Origin: CAYOBW01 sp964402115 | GTDB taxonomy: Bacteria; Verrucomicrobiota; Kiritimatiellia; UBA8416; CAYOBW01 | Direction of reading: 5' to 3' | NCBI GenBank assembly: GCA_964402115.1 | Contig: CAYOBW010000105.1 | Location: 1-23,342, forward strand | DNA length: 23,342 nt | Shown here: piece by piece, positions 1-8,797 of the stretch | How positions within the stretch are numbered: the first letter of the stretch is position 1 | Layout: the number at the start of each line of letters is the position of its first letter | The notes under the pieces: model-generated | What the model was told of the DNA's origin: nothing | Databases searched by the model: none | What the model saw: only the letters and a program-made list of their open reading frames with translations | Position numbers and translations under genes: made by a program

Positions 1-727
1 CATGGGCGCGTGGCTGGCGCGGCACGGCGAGAGCATCTACGGCACGCGCGGCGGCCCGTTCATGCCGGGCGGCTACGGCGTTTCCACCCGCAAGGGAAAC
101 ACCATCTACCTCCACCTGCTCGAAATGGATGAGCAGCCGATCCGGTTGCCGGCCCTGCCCGCGAAAATCGTGGGCAGCCGGGCGTTGACTGGGGGCCAGG
201 CCGACGTGCGCCAGACCGCTGCCGGCATCGAGATTGCCGTTCCCGCGAGCGCCCGGCAGCCTTTCGATACGGTGGTGGCGCTGGAGCTGGACGGCCCGGC
301 AACCGCGCTGTCCGCCGTGCCCGTGCCCGCGCTGCCGTCGCTGACGACCGGGGCGAAAGCCACGGCCTCGAACGTCTTCCAGAAACAGGCGCAATACGGC
401 CCGGACAAGGCCGTGGACGGAAACGCCGACACGCGCTGGGCGACCGATGGCGGCGTCACGTCCGCCTGGCTGGAGGTGGACCTCGGGAAGCCGGCGGAGC
501 TCCGCCGCGCTGTCATCCGGCAGGCTTTCCCGGAGCTGAAACGCGTCCACCGGTTTGCCGTCGAGTATTGGCAGGATGAACAATGGAAGAGCTGCTGCCG
601 CGGCGAGAACCTACAAGCGAAGTTCTCGGCCACCTTCGCGCCCGTCACCGCCCAGCGTGTGCGTTTGAACATCGCCGAGGCCACGGACGGTCCGACGATC
701 TGGGAGTTCCAGCTCTTCGCGCAATGA
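1..727 (+). CDS. Alpha-L-fucosidase (GH29-like), C-terminal part with F5/8 type C domain; 5' truncated by window edge
   Basis: The reading frame is open from the first base, so the gene begins outside the window and the visible ATG at position 2 is probably internal. The first visible residues (GAWLARHGESIYGTRGGPF) match the segment of GH29 fucosidases that follows the catalytic barrel and leads into the small C-terminal beta-sandwich, which ends near residue 105. Residues about 113-241 form an F5/8 type C (discoidin, CBM32-like) domain, with the typical AVDGNADTRWAT and WLEVDLGKP motifs and a TIWEFQLF ending. The next gene ends in the same domain, so the two are paralogues. The expected reaction is hydrolysis of alpha-L-fucosyl residues outside the cytoplasm, with the last domain binding sugar. 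The catalytic nucleophile and signal peptide are not visible, so activity cannot be judged. Confidence 0.85.
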   Translation, partial: MGAWLARHGESIYGTRGGPFMPGGYGVSTRKGNTIYLHLLEMDEQPIRLPALPAKIVGSRALTGGQADVRQTAAGIEIAVPASARQPFDTVVALELDGPATALSAVPVPALPSLTTGAKATASNVFQKQAQYGPDKAVDGNADTRWATDGGVTSAWLEVDLGKPAELRRAVIRQAFPELKRVHRFAVEYWQDEQWKSCCRGENLQAKFSATFAPVTAQRVRLNIAEATDGPTIWEFQLFAQ

Positions 728-739
728 TGCTCTGACGAC

Positions 740-744
740 GGAGG
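740..744 (+). promoter_or_regulatory. Shine-Dalgarno GGAGG before the second fucosidase gene
   Basis: GGAGG lies eight bases upstream of the ATG at 753 and supports that start. It sits in a 25-base gap after the preceding fucosidase gene, consistent with co-transcription. Confidence 0.7.
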
Positions 745-752
745 CAACCCGG

Positions 753-2285
753 ATGAAACAGAACCTCGCCCTGCTCGCCATGTGCGCCGCCGGATGGGTC
801 GGCGCCGCCGAGCCGATGGTGACCGAAATCCGGCAGGACGGCGGCACGTCAGTACTCAAGGTGGTGGCCGACGGCCGGGAATTGGCGTCCTACACGGTCG
901 ACCTGGCCAGGCGCTACCAGCCGGCAACCAATCGCAACGAGGTTGTGCGGCGCTGGGAGACCTACCGGTACGGCGGGTTCTTCTGCTTCAACGACAACCA
1001 GTTCTGCGGCACGGAGATCCCGAAGAACAGGGACCCCGGGCTCTACAACCCGTCGCAGCTGGATGTCGCCGGCTGGGCCAGGACGATGCAGGCGGCCGGC
1101 ATGAAGTACGCCGTGTTGACCGTGCGGCACACCTCGGGCTTCCTGCTCTGGGACAGCGCCACCACGCTGTTCGATGTCGCCGCGAGTCCTAACCCGGCCG
1201 ACGTGGTTGACCAGTTTGTCAAGGAGTGCCGGAAGCAGGACATCGCTCCGGGCCTGTACTACTGCCTGTGGGGCGGCTCCTGGAATCCGCACCCGAACGC
1301 GCGGGCCATCATCCTCGCGCAACTGCACGAGCTGGCCAACCGGTACGGCGAGATACCCTACTTCTGGATTGATATGGGAACCTGGCGCCCAAAGGACCTT
1401 TCGCCGCAGGAAGTGTACGCTGTCCTCAAGAACAGCCAGCCCAATGCCGTCGTGATCCTCAACCAGCATGTTCAGGACGGCACGACGCTCCATTACTTCC
1501 CCACGGACGTGGTCAACGGCGAAGTGACCGTGCCGCCTGCCGGCGGTCACCGGCCCTTCCGGAAGGTAAACGGCAAACGGTACTACCTGCCGTTCGAATT
1601 CGAGCCGGTCTCACAGCGCACAGCGAAGGGCACCACGACGCCGCAAGGGCCGGTCGGGGCGTGGTTCACCTACGGCGCGGGCAAGGGCTTCCCGGCCAGC
1701 CAGCCCTTGCCGGCCGCCATGCTGTTCGACTGGATCAAACAGGCGTACGACCGCGGGGCCGCGAATGTGCTGCTGTCCCTGGCGGCGGATCACACCGGCG
1801 GTATGCGCCAGGAAGACGTTCGGCAACTGGAGGAGCTTGGGACGCTGTTGCGCGCGGCCGGGCTGCTCGAGCCCCCCCGTGCGCCGGCACTGCCGGCCAT
1901 CTCGCTGGCGACGGACAAGCCCGCGCAAGCCTCCGGCGTCTGGGAGAATGATATCCGGCAGTATGGGCCGGCGGCGGCGTTAGACGACGATCCGGCTACC
2001 CGCTGGGGCGGGCCTGTCGACTCGCGATCCGGCTGGCTTGAGGTGGACCTCGGCAGGCCGTGCGAAGTGGCCCGCGCCGTGATCCGGGAGGGGTGGGACC
2101 GGACCCGCAAGTTCGCCGTGCAGTACAAAGTCGGCGACGCGTGGCAGGAGGCGGTCGCGGGCACAACCATCGGCGCGAACCGGGAGCTGAGCTTCGCACC
2201 CGTCAAGGCGCAGATCTTCCGCCTCGACATCACGGACGCCATCGACGTGCCGACGATCTGGGAGTTCGAACTGTTCGGAAAGTGA
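753..2285 (+). CDS. Secreted alpha-L-fucosidase, GH29-like, with C-terminal F5/8 type C domain
   Basis: The protein has 510 residues. It starts with a signal peptide (lysine, hydrophobic core, VGA-AE cleavage region near residue 18). The (beta/alpha)8 domain covers about residues 45-370. VRHTSGFLLWDS (H126) corresponds to the KHHDGF segment of classical GH29 enzymes, with the second His replaced by Thr. FWIDMG places Asp207 at the position of the GH29 catalytic nucleophile. FEFEP is a candidate region for the less conserved acid/base. Residues about 385-510 are an F5/8 type C domain with AALDDDPATRWGG and WLEVDLGRP. A retaining alpha-L-fucosidase acting outside the cytoplasm is the likely role. 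The gene follows its paralogue after 25 bases. The specific linkage cannot be read from the sequence. Confidence 0.88.
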   Translation: MKQNLALLAMCAAGWVGAAEPMVTEIRQDGGTSVLKVVADGRELASYTVDLARRYQPATNRNEVVRRWETYRYGGFFCFNDNQFCGTEIPKNRDPGLYNPSQLDVAGWARTMQAAGMKYAVLTVRHTSGFLLWDSATTLFDVAASPNPADVVDQFVKECRKQDIAPGLYYCLWGGSWNPHPNARAIILAQLHELANRYGEIPYFWIDMGTWRPKDLSPQEVYAVLKNSQPNAVVILNQHVQDGTTLHYFPTDVVNGEVTVPPAGGHRPFRKVNGKRYYLPFEFEPVSQRTAKGTTTPQGPVGAWFTYGAGKGFPASQPLPAAMLFDWIKQAYDRGAANVLLSLAADHTGGMRQEDVRQLEELGTLLRAAGLLEPPRAPALPAISLATDKPAQASGVWENDIRQYGPAAALDDDPATRWGGPVDSRSGWLEVDLGRPCEVARAVIREGWDRTRKFAVQYKVGDAWQEAVAGTTIGANRELSFAPVKAQIFRLDITDAIDVPTIWEFELFGK

Positions 2286-2292
2286 GCTGCCT

Positions 2293-5040
2293 GTGAAATC
2301 AACAACCCGCGGCGCTTGCGGCGCGTCTCTTGAGGCTCCTGCAGAACCTCAGCCAGGGCGGCCGGGACGGAGCCCGGCCCTCCAGAAAACGGCCGGTTCT
2401 TCACCATGGAGGGACGACCTCCGTGTCGTCCGCGGGGGGTTTGCAGGCGCCTCGCCAATCATCGGCGCTTTGGCATGCCTGATTGTCTCCGCCCTGGAAG
2501 GGCAAGGCGTGCAAGCATTGGAACTTCGCGCCGCGGGCATTCCCTATCCCGCCGCGCTGGAAGCTGCGGCGATAGGCGAGGAGAAGATCTCCGACCTGAA
2601 CAGCGAGGCGCTGGCCATCGGCAACGGTGACCTCAATGCGCTGCTCTGGGAGCGCAACGGCGCGCTCTGTCTGCGCGTAGCCAAGAACGATATTTGGGAC
2701 GCGCGGGTGGACACCTCCGCCGATCCGCCGCTGATGAAGGTTGACATACCGAACCAGAAATGGAGCGGGGGCGGCGGGAATGTGCCGAGCTGGGGAAACC
2801 CTTACCCGAGTCCGCGCTGCGCCGCGGTCGTGCGGCTCGGGGCGGCCCGGGGCGAGGATTGGAGCTGCATCCGGGCTGGCGGCCAGGCGAACGAATGGGT
2901 TCGGCAGGGTGATGGCTCGGGCGTCATGGCGATCGAGGGGGCCGCGGGCGCCTCCGCGGGGTACCAGATTGCACTCCCGGCACAGGCCACCAACTTCAAC
3001 CGGGTCGCGTTCAAGATAGCCGGAACGCCGGGGGCGCGCTACTACGTCACGCTTCTTGCCACTTCCGGGATCAGGGAAAGCGGATGGAAAGATTCCGCGC
3101 CGGCCGAGGAGGAGGTCGCATTTGACGCTCCGCCCGGCGGCCGCCTGACGGCCGTCCTGGTCTACGTCATGACCGTAGACGGGAAGCGGGTGGAGAATCG
3201 GATCCGGGACATCAGGCTGACCGGCACCATGGCCCCGCTGACGCTCCCGCCAGGCATGCGGTCCGGCCGGCCGAGCGCGGCCCGGCTCGATCTGCGGCGG
3301 GCCGTGGCGACGACGAGGGGCGCCACCGTGCGAGCGCTGGCGGACCGCAACGTGTTTCTGATCGAGACCGACCAGGACGTGTCGCTGGAGGAAATCCGGT
3401 CGTCCCAGCTTCCGGTCGCCGACCAGGGTGAGACGGACGGTGTTGCGTGGTTGCACCAGAAGATGCCCGGCGACCTGGATTATGCCGGCATGGAATACGC
3501 CCTGGCGGTCGCCGCCCGCGGCAATCGCAAGGCCGTGGCGGTTGTCACCTCTCGCGACACGCAGGAAAATGTGCGCGATGCAGCGGTGAAACTGGCCCGC
3601 GCGACGGCTGGCGCGGACGTGGGCGACCTGACCGCGAAGCATGAGGCCGAGTGGGCCCGCTACTGGTCCGCCAGCGGCGTGCAGCTGGGCGACCCGGACT
3701 TCCAGCTCTGGTGGTATCGCATGGTCTACCTGCTGCGCTGCTTCTCCAGGCCCGGCGCCGTTCCCGCCGGCTTGTGGGCGCTGCAGCCGGGCGATGCACC
3801 CAACTGGCATGGCGACTACCACCACAACTACAACGCGTGGCAGCCTTACTGGACGTCCTTCATCATCAACCATGCCGCGCAAGCCGAGCCGTGGGTGGAC
3901 TACATGAATGAGCTGCTGCCGCGCCTGAAGTGGTATGCGAAGACGACCTACGACTGCGAAGGTGCGTTCGTCGGCATCTCTTCCTTCGCCTTCGAGCCGG
4001 ACCCGGCGAAATGCAAGAGCAAGAACCAGCGCCAGATCGGCATGGCGCCGTGGGGCTACACCATGGGCATGATCGGCATGTCGGCGCAGGTCCTCTGGCA
4101 TCATCACATCTACCAGCCGGATCGACGCTATCTGGAGGAGAAGATCTATCCCGTCGTCCGCGAAGCCGCATTGTTCTTCTGTTCGTTTGCCGAGAAATGT
4201 CCGCGCGACGAGGCAGGCAAGGCGAAGTTCGGTCCGAGCTATAGCCCGGAGCACGGCGGGTTCGGCGTCGCGAACGTGCCCTTCGATCTCGCCTATGCGC
4301 GCTTCTCCCTTCGCGCCGGCATCGCGGCGGCGGGGGAACTCGGGTGCGATGGGGACTTGGTGGCGCGCTTCCGCAAAGCGATCGACCTGCTGCCGGATTA
4401 TCCCACCGCGCCGGATGCGGAGGGGAACCCGGTGGTGGTGGACTGGACCGGTTGCACCTTCCGGCAGATCGGCGAGCACAACATCACCGTGCCGGCCGTG
4501 CCGGTGTTCCCGGGTGAGCAGGTGACGTGGTTCTCGCCGGAGCCGGAGAAGGCGCTCTTCCGCAACACCCTGCGCCTGACCCGACACCGCGGCTGCAATT
4601 CCACGATCATGCTCAGCGTGGCCAAGGCGCGCCTTGGCATGCCCGAGGCGCCCGAGGAACTGCGGAGCTACTACAAGCCGCAGGTCCAGCCCAACGGCAT
4701 GTTCTACTGGCCGCTGCACGGTTTCTACCTCAGCGAAAGCGTCGGCATCGCCGCGGGGATCTCCGAGTTCCTTCTGCAAAGCGTGGACGGTGTGATCCGC
4801 GTCTTCCCCTGCTGGCCGAAGGAGCGGGACGCGCAGTTCGCCAATCTCCGTGCCCAGGGCGGATTCCTGGTCAGCGCGGAGCAAAAGGGCGGCAGCGTCA
4901 CGCAGGTGGAGATCACCGCAACCGCCGGCGGCAAACTGCGCCTCCTCGACCCTTGGACGGGCAAGATCGCCGAGCGGGACATGAAGCCTGGCGAGAAGCT
5001 CCTCCATCGCCCGATGAATACGAAAGGCGGAATCCCATGA
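2293..5040 (+). CDS. GH95-like (alpha/alpha)6 glycoside hydrolase (alpha-L-fucosidase or galactosidase type); start uncertain
   Basis: From the GTG at 2293 the frame encodes 915 residues, but the first ~55 are translated through a GC-rich double-hairpin repeat and look non-native. Further start candidates are TTG 2470 and GTG 2509 (after GGAAGGG). A hydrophobic run, IIGALACLIVSAL, just precedes mature-looking sequence and may be a signal peptide core. NSEALAIGNGDLNALLW is typical of the GH95 N-terminal domain, and residues about 195-310 look like an inserted beta-sandwich. DYHHNYNAWQPYW supplies the GH95 N-x-N pair (N512, N514). YSPEHGG gives a candidate general acid, E653, at spacing close to that in bifidobacterial AfcA. 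The QIDGNFG Asp region is replaced by LSESVG (S814, E815). The gene shares an ATGA with the next one. Inverting fucosidase is likely, but galactosidase is possible because GH95 contains both. Confidence 0.8.
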   Translation: MKSTTRGACGASLEAPAEPQPGRPGRSPALQKTAGSSPWRDDLRVVRGGFAGASPIIGALACLIVSALEGQGVQALELRAAGIPYPAALEAAAIGEEKISDLNSEALAIGNGDLNALLWERNGALCLRVAKNDIWDARVDTSADPPLMKVDIPNQKWSGGGGNVPSWGNPYPSPRCAAVVRLGAARGEDWSCIRAGGQANEWVRQGDGSGVMAIEGAAGASAGYQIALPAQATNFNRVAFKIAGTPGARYYVTLLATSGIRESGWKDSAPAEEEVAFDAPPGGRLTAVLVYVMTVDGKRVENRIRDIRLTGTMAPLTLPPGMRSGRPSAARLDLRRAVATTRGATVRALADRNVFLIETDQDVSLEEIRSSQLPVADQGETDGVAWLHQKMPGDLDYAGMEYALAVAARGNRKAVAVVTSRDTQENVRDAAVKLARATAGADVGDLTAKHEAEWARYWSASGVQLGDPDFQLWWYRMVYLLRCFSRPGAVPAGLWALQPGDAPNWHGDYHHNYNAWQPYWTSFIINHAAQAEPWVDYMNELLPRLKWYAKTTYDCEGAFVGISSFAFEPDPAKCKSKNQRQIGMAPWGYTMGMIGMSAQVLWHHHIYQPDRRYLEEKIYPVVREAALFFCSFAEKCPRDEAGKAKFGPSYSPEHGGFGVANVPFDLAYARFSLRAGIAAAGELGCDGDLVARFRKAIDLLPDYPTAPDAEGNPVVVDWTGCTFRQIGEHNITVPAVPVFPGEQVTWFSPEPEKALFRNTLRLTRHRGCNSTIMLSVAKARLGMPEAPEELRSYYKPQVQPNGMFYWPLHGFYLSESVGIAAGISEFLLQSVDGVIRVFPCWPKERDAQFANLRAQGGFLVSAEQKGGSVTQVEITATAGGKLRLLDPWTGKIAERDMKPGEKLLHRPMNTKGGIP
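2360..2431. repeat. Double-hairpin GC-rich repeat element inside the 5' end of the GH95-like frame
   Basis: Two perfect 7-bp stems lie 32 bases apart. GGCCGGG/CCCGGCC pairs at 2360-2379 around a 6-base loop, and GGACGAC/GTCGTCC pairs at 2412-2431 around CTCCGT. The layout resembles the two-hairpin elements at 20664 and 22466, though the sequence differs. Such elements are usually intergenic, which argues that the GTG at 2293 is not the true start. It may also act on the mRNA between the fucosidase and GH95-like genes by slowing decay or translation; this is inference. Confidence 0.55.
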
Positions 5041-7688
5041 AGACTTGCTTCCTCAATTTTGTACTTGCCACGACCGCACTCGCCGGCGCCCCGGATCCGT
5101 ACACCGTCGCGTGGGATTCACCCAGCGCGGATGCGCGCGGTTCCATGCCCATCGGCAATGGCGATATCGCGCTGAACGTCTGGGTGGAGCCCTCGGGCGA
5201 CCTCTGTTTCTTCATCGCCAAGTCCGATGCCTGGGACGAGAACATGCGCCTGCTCAAGCTGAACAAGACGCGCGTCCGCTTTACGCCGGCGCTCTCCACC
5301 GGGGCCGGTTTTCGCCAGGAGCTGAGACTGCGGGACGGCACGCTCGTCGTCGGCGACGCGAAGCTCCGCGCCAGGGTGTGGGTGGACGCCAACCATCCCG
5401 TCGTCCAGGTTGATGCGGAATCGCGCGCGGGCGGGCCCGTCGCCTGTTCGGTCTTGCTGGAGCCCTGGCGCAAGGAGAAGCGGTCGCTCGGCAGCAACGC
5501 CCCCGGCGGCGGAGGCGCCTACTTTGCCACCGGCTTCACCGCCCTGCCCGCCTTCAGTTATCCGGATGTCATCCTGCCGCAGGAGCAGGGGCGACTCGGC
5601 TGGTACCACCGCAACGTCGTCTCGCCGTGGCTGCCGAGTCTGAAGCTCCAGAAGAACGAAAGCATCGCGCAGACGGAACAGGATCCGATCCTCAACCTGA
5701 CCATGGGCGGCATCGTGCGTGGCGACGGCTTCACCGCCGTGTCGGCAACCGAAATGCGAACGGAGAAACCCGCGACCGCCCTGTCGCTGCGTATCCACGT
5801 GCTGGGCAAGGTGACCGACACGCCCGAGGCGTGGGTGGCGGAAGTGGAGAAGCAGGCTGACGCCGTCGAAAAGATCCCGGCGGCGGAACGGTTGCGGAAA
5901 CACGGCGAGTGGTGGCAGGCGTTCTGGGAGCGGAGTTGGATTGTGGCGAGCGGCGGCGGCTCGTGCCCCATTCCGGCCAACCCGCACCCGTGGCGGCGCG
6001 GAACGGACTCCGCCGGCGGCAGCCGGTTCGGCGGCGGGATCGAGGACGCGACGGTGGTCGGCAAAGCGCTGACCGACGGCGAGCTCGCGGCGGCCGCGGC
6101 GAAGCCGAGGACCGGCGCGACGGCCATTGACGGCGCGGCGGCCGATCCTGCCGGCGGTTGCACGGTCATGGCCTGGATCAAGCCGGCGCCCGGCGAGTCC
6201 GGGCGGATTCTGGACAAGATCACGGCCGGGACTGCGGATGGCATGCTGTTGGACGCCGTCCCGGGGCTGTCGCTGCGCTGGATCGTGGGCCGGTACGTCC
6301 TGACCCAGCTCAACTGCCTCAAGCCCGGCGAGTGGCAGCATGTCGCCGCCACCGTGGACGCCGGCACCGGCCTGCGCCGCATCTACCTCAATGGCAAACG
6401 GCTGCAAGAGGAGTTGCCCGCATCCGACGCCGAAACCGTTACGCGCGGCTACACGCTCCAGCGCTGGATCAACGCCTGCGGCGGGCGCGGCGGGGCGCCG
6501 ATCAAGTTCAACGGCGCGCTCTTCACCGTGGACAACGCCAACAACGACCCTGACCACCGCAGCTGGGGCGGGAGCTACTGGGCGCAGAACACCCGGATGA
6601 TCTACTGGCCGATGCTTGCCAGCGGAGACTTCGACCTGATGCGGCCGTGGTTCGACCTGTATGTGAAGGCGCTGCCCGCCCGCAAGGTGGCCACCCAGGC
6701 CTACTACGGCCACGAAGGCGCGTTCTTCCCCGAGACGTTCAACATCTGGGGCAACTACCAGGACGAGAGCATGGGCTACGGCCTGGACCGGACCGGCCAC
6801 CCTGACGGCTTTGTCGTCAACCCCTACATCCGCTACCACTGGCAGGGCGGCATCGAGGCGCTGGCGATGATGCTGGACTACTACGACATCACGCAGGACG
6901 CGGGCTTTCGCGACAAGCAGCTTCTGCCGTTCGCCGCCGAGATTGTCACCTTCTTCGACCAGCACTGGAAGCGGGATCAGAACGGTAAAATCCGCATGAC
7001 CCCGTCGCAGTCGCTGGAGACCTGGTGGAGCTGCGTCAACCCGATGCCGGAGGTGGCCGGACTCCACTTCGTTATCCCGCGCCTCCAGGCCGTAGCCGGG
7101 ACCAGGATCTACCAGAAGACGCTCGACGATCTTCCCGCCGTTCCCGTCAGCAAGGACGGGAAGACCCTCCTGCCGGGGGAGGAGTACGGCCAGCACAGCA
7201 ACTGCGAGCGCCCCGAGCTGTACGCCGTGTTTCCCTACCGGCTCTACGGCGTCGGCAGGCCCGGGCTCGCTGTCGGCATCAACACCATCGGCGGGCCGAG
7301 CGGGGCGGGATGCTGGCACCAGGAACCGATCCAGTTCGCGCTGCTGGGCAAGACGGAATGGGCGCGGGACAACCTGGCGGGCCGGGCGGCGGCCACGCAG
7401 CCAGGCTTCCGTTTCCAGGCCTTCTGGAACCAGGGCCACGACTGGATGCCCGACCAGTGCCATGGCGGCGGCCTGATGACCGCCCTCCAGTACATGCTGC
7501 TGCAGACGGTCGGCGACCGGATCCTGCTCCTGCCCGCCTGGCCGAAGGAGTGGGACGCCAGCTTCAAGCTCCACGCCCCGAAGCAGACCACCGTCGAGTG
7601 CGTGGTCAAGGGCGGGAAAGTCCTGAAGCTGGCCGTCTTTCCGGGATCCCGCCGAAAGGACGTGGAAGTGTGCGAGCCATACCTATGA
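5037..7688 (+). CDS. DUF5703/GH95-like secreted glycoside hydrolase with nested LamG-like domain
   Basis: The 883-residue protein starts at the ATG that overlaps the preceding stop (ATGA), which suggests translational coupling. A signal peptide ends near LAG-AP at residue 17. Residues 20-300 match the DUF5703 N-terminal domain (SMPIGNGDIALNVWVE, FFIAKSDAWDEN). The helical-barrel domain starts at WWQAFWERSWI, is interrupted at about residues 305-468, then resumes with TRGYTLQRWINACGGRG. The insertion is LamG-like: MAWIKP, GRILDK, EWQHVAATVD and IYLNGKRL. GSYWAQNTRMIYWP aligns with the GH95 NIN-region, keeping one Asn (N518), and HDWMPDQCHGGG precedes the last helices. An exo-acting glycosidase fold is likely, but the substrate is unknown. 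The position between fucosidases suggests the same glycan. Confidence 0.78.
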   Translation: MKTCFLNFVLATTALAGAPDPYTVAWDSPSADARGSMPIGNGDIALNVWVEPSGDLCFFIAKSDAWDENMRLLKLNKTRVRFTPALSTGAGFRQELRLRDGTLVVGDAKLRARVWVDANHPVVQVDAESRAGGPVACSVLLEPWRKEKRSLGSNAPGGGGAYFATGFTALPAFSYPDVILPQEQGRLGWYHRNVVSPWLPSLKLQKNESIAQTEQDPILNLTMGGIVRGDGFTAVSATEMRTEKPATALSLRIHVLGKVTDTPEAWVAEVEKQADAVEKIPAAERLRKHGEWWQAFWERSWIVASGGGSCPIPANPHPWRRGTDSAGGSRFGGGIEDATVVGKALTDGELAAAAAKPRTGATAIDGAAADPAGGCTVMAWIKPAPGESGRILDKITAGTADGMLLDAVPGLSLRWIVGRYVLTQLNCLKPGEWQHVAATVDAGTGLRRIYLNGKRLQEELPASDAETVTRGYTLQRWINACGGRGGAPIKFNGALFTVDNANNDPDHRSWGGSYWAQNTRMIYWPMLASGDFDLMRPWFDLYVKALPARKVATQAYYGHEGAFFPETFNIWGNYQDESMGYGLDRTGHPDGFVVNPYIRYHWQGGIEALAMMLDYYDITQDAGFRDKQLLPFAAEIVTFFDQHWKRDQNGKIRMTPSQSLETWWSCVNPMPEVAGLHFVIPRLQAVAGTRIYQKTLDDLPAVPVSKDGKTLLPGEEYGQHSNCERPELYAVFPYRLYGVGRPGLAVGINTIGGPSGAGCWHQEPIQFALLGKTEWARDNLAGRAAATQPGFRFQAFWNQGHDWMPDQCHGGGLMTALQYMLLQTVGDRILLLPAWPKEWDASFKLHAPKQTTVECVVKGGKVLKLAVFPGSRRKDVEVCEPYL

Positions 7689-8797
7689 GAACGATCCCTG
7701 TCTTGCTCAGCCTGGCCATCGCGACCGTGGTGCTGGCGCGCACCGGACAAGGCGCCGATCTGTCAACCCGCGCGGCGATACCGGATGGCCTGCGGCTGGT
7801 CATCGCGCCCTATCCCGGCAAGCAGGCCGACCTGGCCGATGCCAGGAAGACGGCCAATCACATCGTTGCCGAGCCCGACTGGTATGTGTGGGGCGGGAGC
7901 GTCGTGGAGGAGCGCGGCAAGTACCACATGTTCGCCGAGCGCTGGCCGCGCGAATACGGCTTCAACTGCTGGCTGACCCATGCCGAGATCGCGCATTATG
8001 TCGCGGAACGGCCGGAAGGTCCCTTCCACTTCGTGAAGACCGTTCTGACCGGACGGGGCAGGGGGCATTGGGACCAGATCGCCGCCTACAATCCGTACCT
8101 CTGCAAGTTCAACGGCAGGTTTTATCTCTACTATGTCTCGACGAGCCACCCGACGCTGGACGAGGCCGGGCTGATTGCCACCGCCAAAGCGGGGGGGCAA
8201 GGCCCGAATTGGCTGCCCGTGCGGAATGCGCAACGGGTCGGGCTGGCGGTGGCCAAATCGCTGGACGGCCCGTGGCGGCGGGCGGACGAGCCGCTGGTGG
8301 AACCGCACGGGGCGATTCGCCGGGTGACCGTCAACCCCGCGGTCTGCCAGGGGCCCGACGGGCGTTTCCATATGGTCCTCAAAGGCGACAAGCCCGCGAG
8401 CCAGGGCTGGACGGTTATCCAGGCCGTCGCCGTCGCGGCGCGGCCCGAAGGGCCGTGGGCCATCCAAGCCGAGCCGGCATTCGCCGACTACAACACCGAG
8501 GACGCTTGCCTCTGGTTCGATTCATCCCTGCAGCGCTTCTATGCCGTCGTGCATGTTTGCGATCAGCCGTTCATGGCCCTGCTCACTTCCGCCGACGGCA
8601 TACAGTGGGGGAAGGCCGAGCAGTTCAAGCTGATGCCCAAACGGGTCCCGCTGGCCGACGGCACCAGTTTCACACCGTCGCACATGGAGCGGCCGTTCGT
8701 ATTGACCGATGGCCAGGGGAAGCCGCGGTGGATTTACCTCGCCCTCCACAACGGCAGGCAGGCGTACAACATGGCCCTGAAATGGGTCAAACCATGA
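7685..8797 (+). CDS. Secreted GH43-like five-bladed beta-propeller protein
   Basis: The 370-residue protein starts at an ATG overlapping the stop of the upstream gene (ATGA). The signal peptide has the core VLLSLAIATVVLA and cleavage near residue 23. The propeller blades can be followed as repeated G-x-[FY]-[HY] strands: VWGGSVVEERGKYHMF, NPYLCKFNGRFYLYYVS, VNPAVCQGPDGRFHMV, EDACLWFDSSLQRFYAVV and MERPFVLTDGQGKPRWIYLAL. This matches a family of beta-propeller hydrolases, often annotated only as glycoside hydrolase family protein, that is common in planctomycetes and verrucomicrobia and resembles GH43 and GH117. E272, D273 and E335 are candidate catalytic or binding acids by position at blade starts. 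The substrate is unknown. Tight coupling to the DUF5703 gene suggests the two products act in one pathway. Confidence 0.72.
   Translation: MRTIPVLLSLAIATVVLARTGQGADLSTRAAIPDGLRLVIAPYPGKQADLADARKTANHIVAEPDWYVWGGSVVEERGKYHMFAERWPREYGFNCWLTHAEIAHYVAERPEGPFHFVKTVLTGRGRGHWDQIAAYNPYLCKFNGRFYLYYVSTSHPTLDEAGLIATAKAGGQGPNWLPVRNAQRVGLAVAKSLDGPWRRADEPLVEPHGAIRRVTVNPAVCQGPDGRFHMVLKGDKPASQGWTVIQAVAVAARPEGPWAIQAEPAFADYNTEDACLWFDSSLQRFYAVVHVCDQPFMALLTSADGIQWGKAEQFKLMPKRVPLADGTSFTPSHMERPFVLTDGQGKPRWIYLALHNGRQAYNMALKWVKP

Noticed and set aside
2401..5007. 868-codon open frame on the minus strand opposite the GH95-like gene
   Set aside because: It is the antisense of a strongly recognised gene, with Arg/His/Gly-rich sequence and no domain; long antisense frames are usual in high-GC coding DNA.
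4527..5036. N-terminal extension of the DUF5703 gene frame
   Set aside because: It overlaps the end of the GH95-like gene in another frame; the ATG at 5037 is followed at once by a signal peptide.
5118..7574. 818-codon open frame on the minus strand opposite the DUF5703 gene
   Set aside because: Low-complexity Arg/Gly/Val-rich translation with no start context or family motifs; a GC shadow.
7025..7684. N-terminal extension of the first propeller gene frame
   Set aside because: It lies inside the DUF5703 gene out of frame; the ATG at 7685 begins a signal peptide and forms the ATGA overlap.
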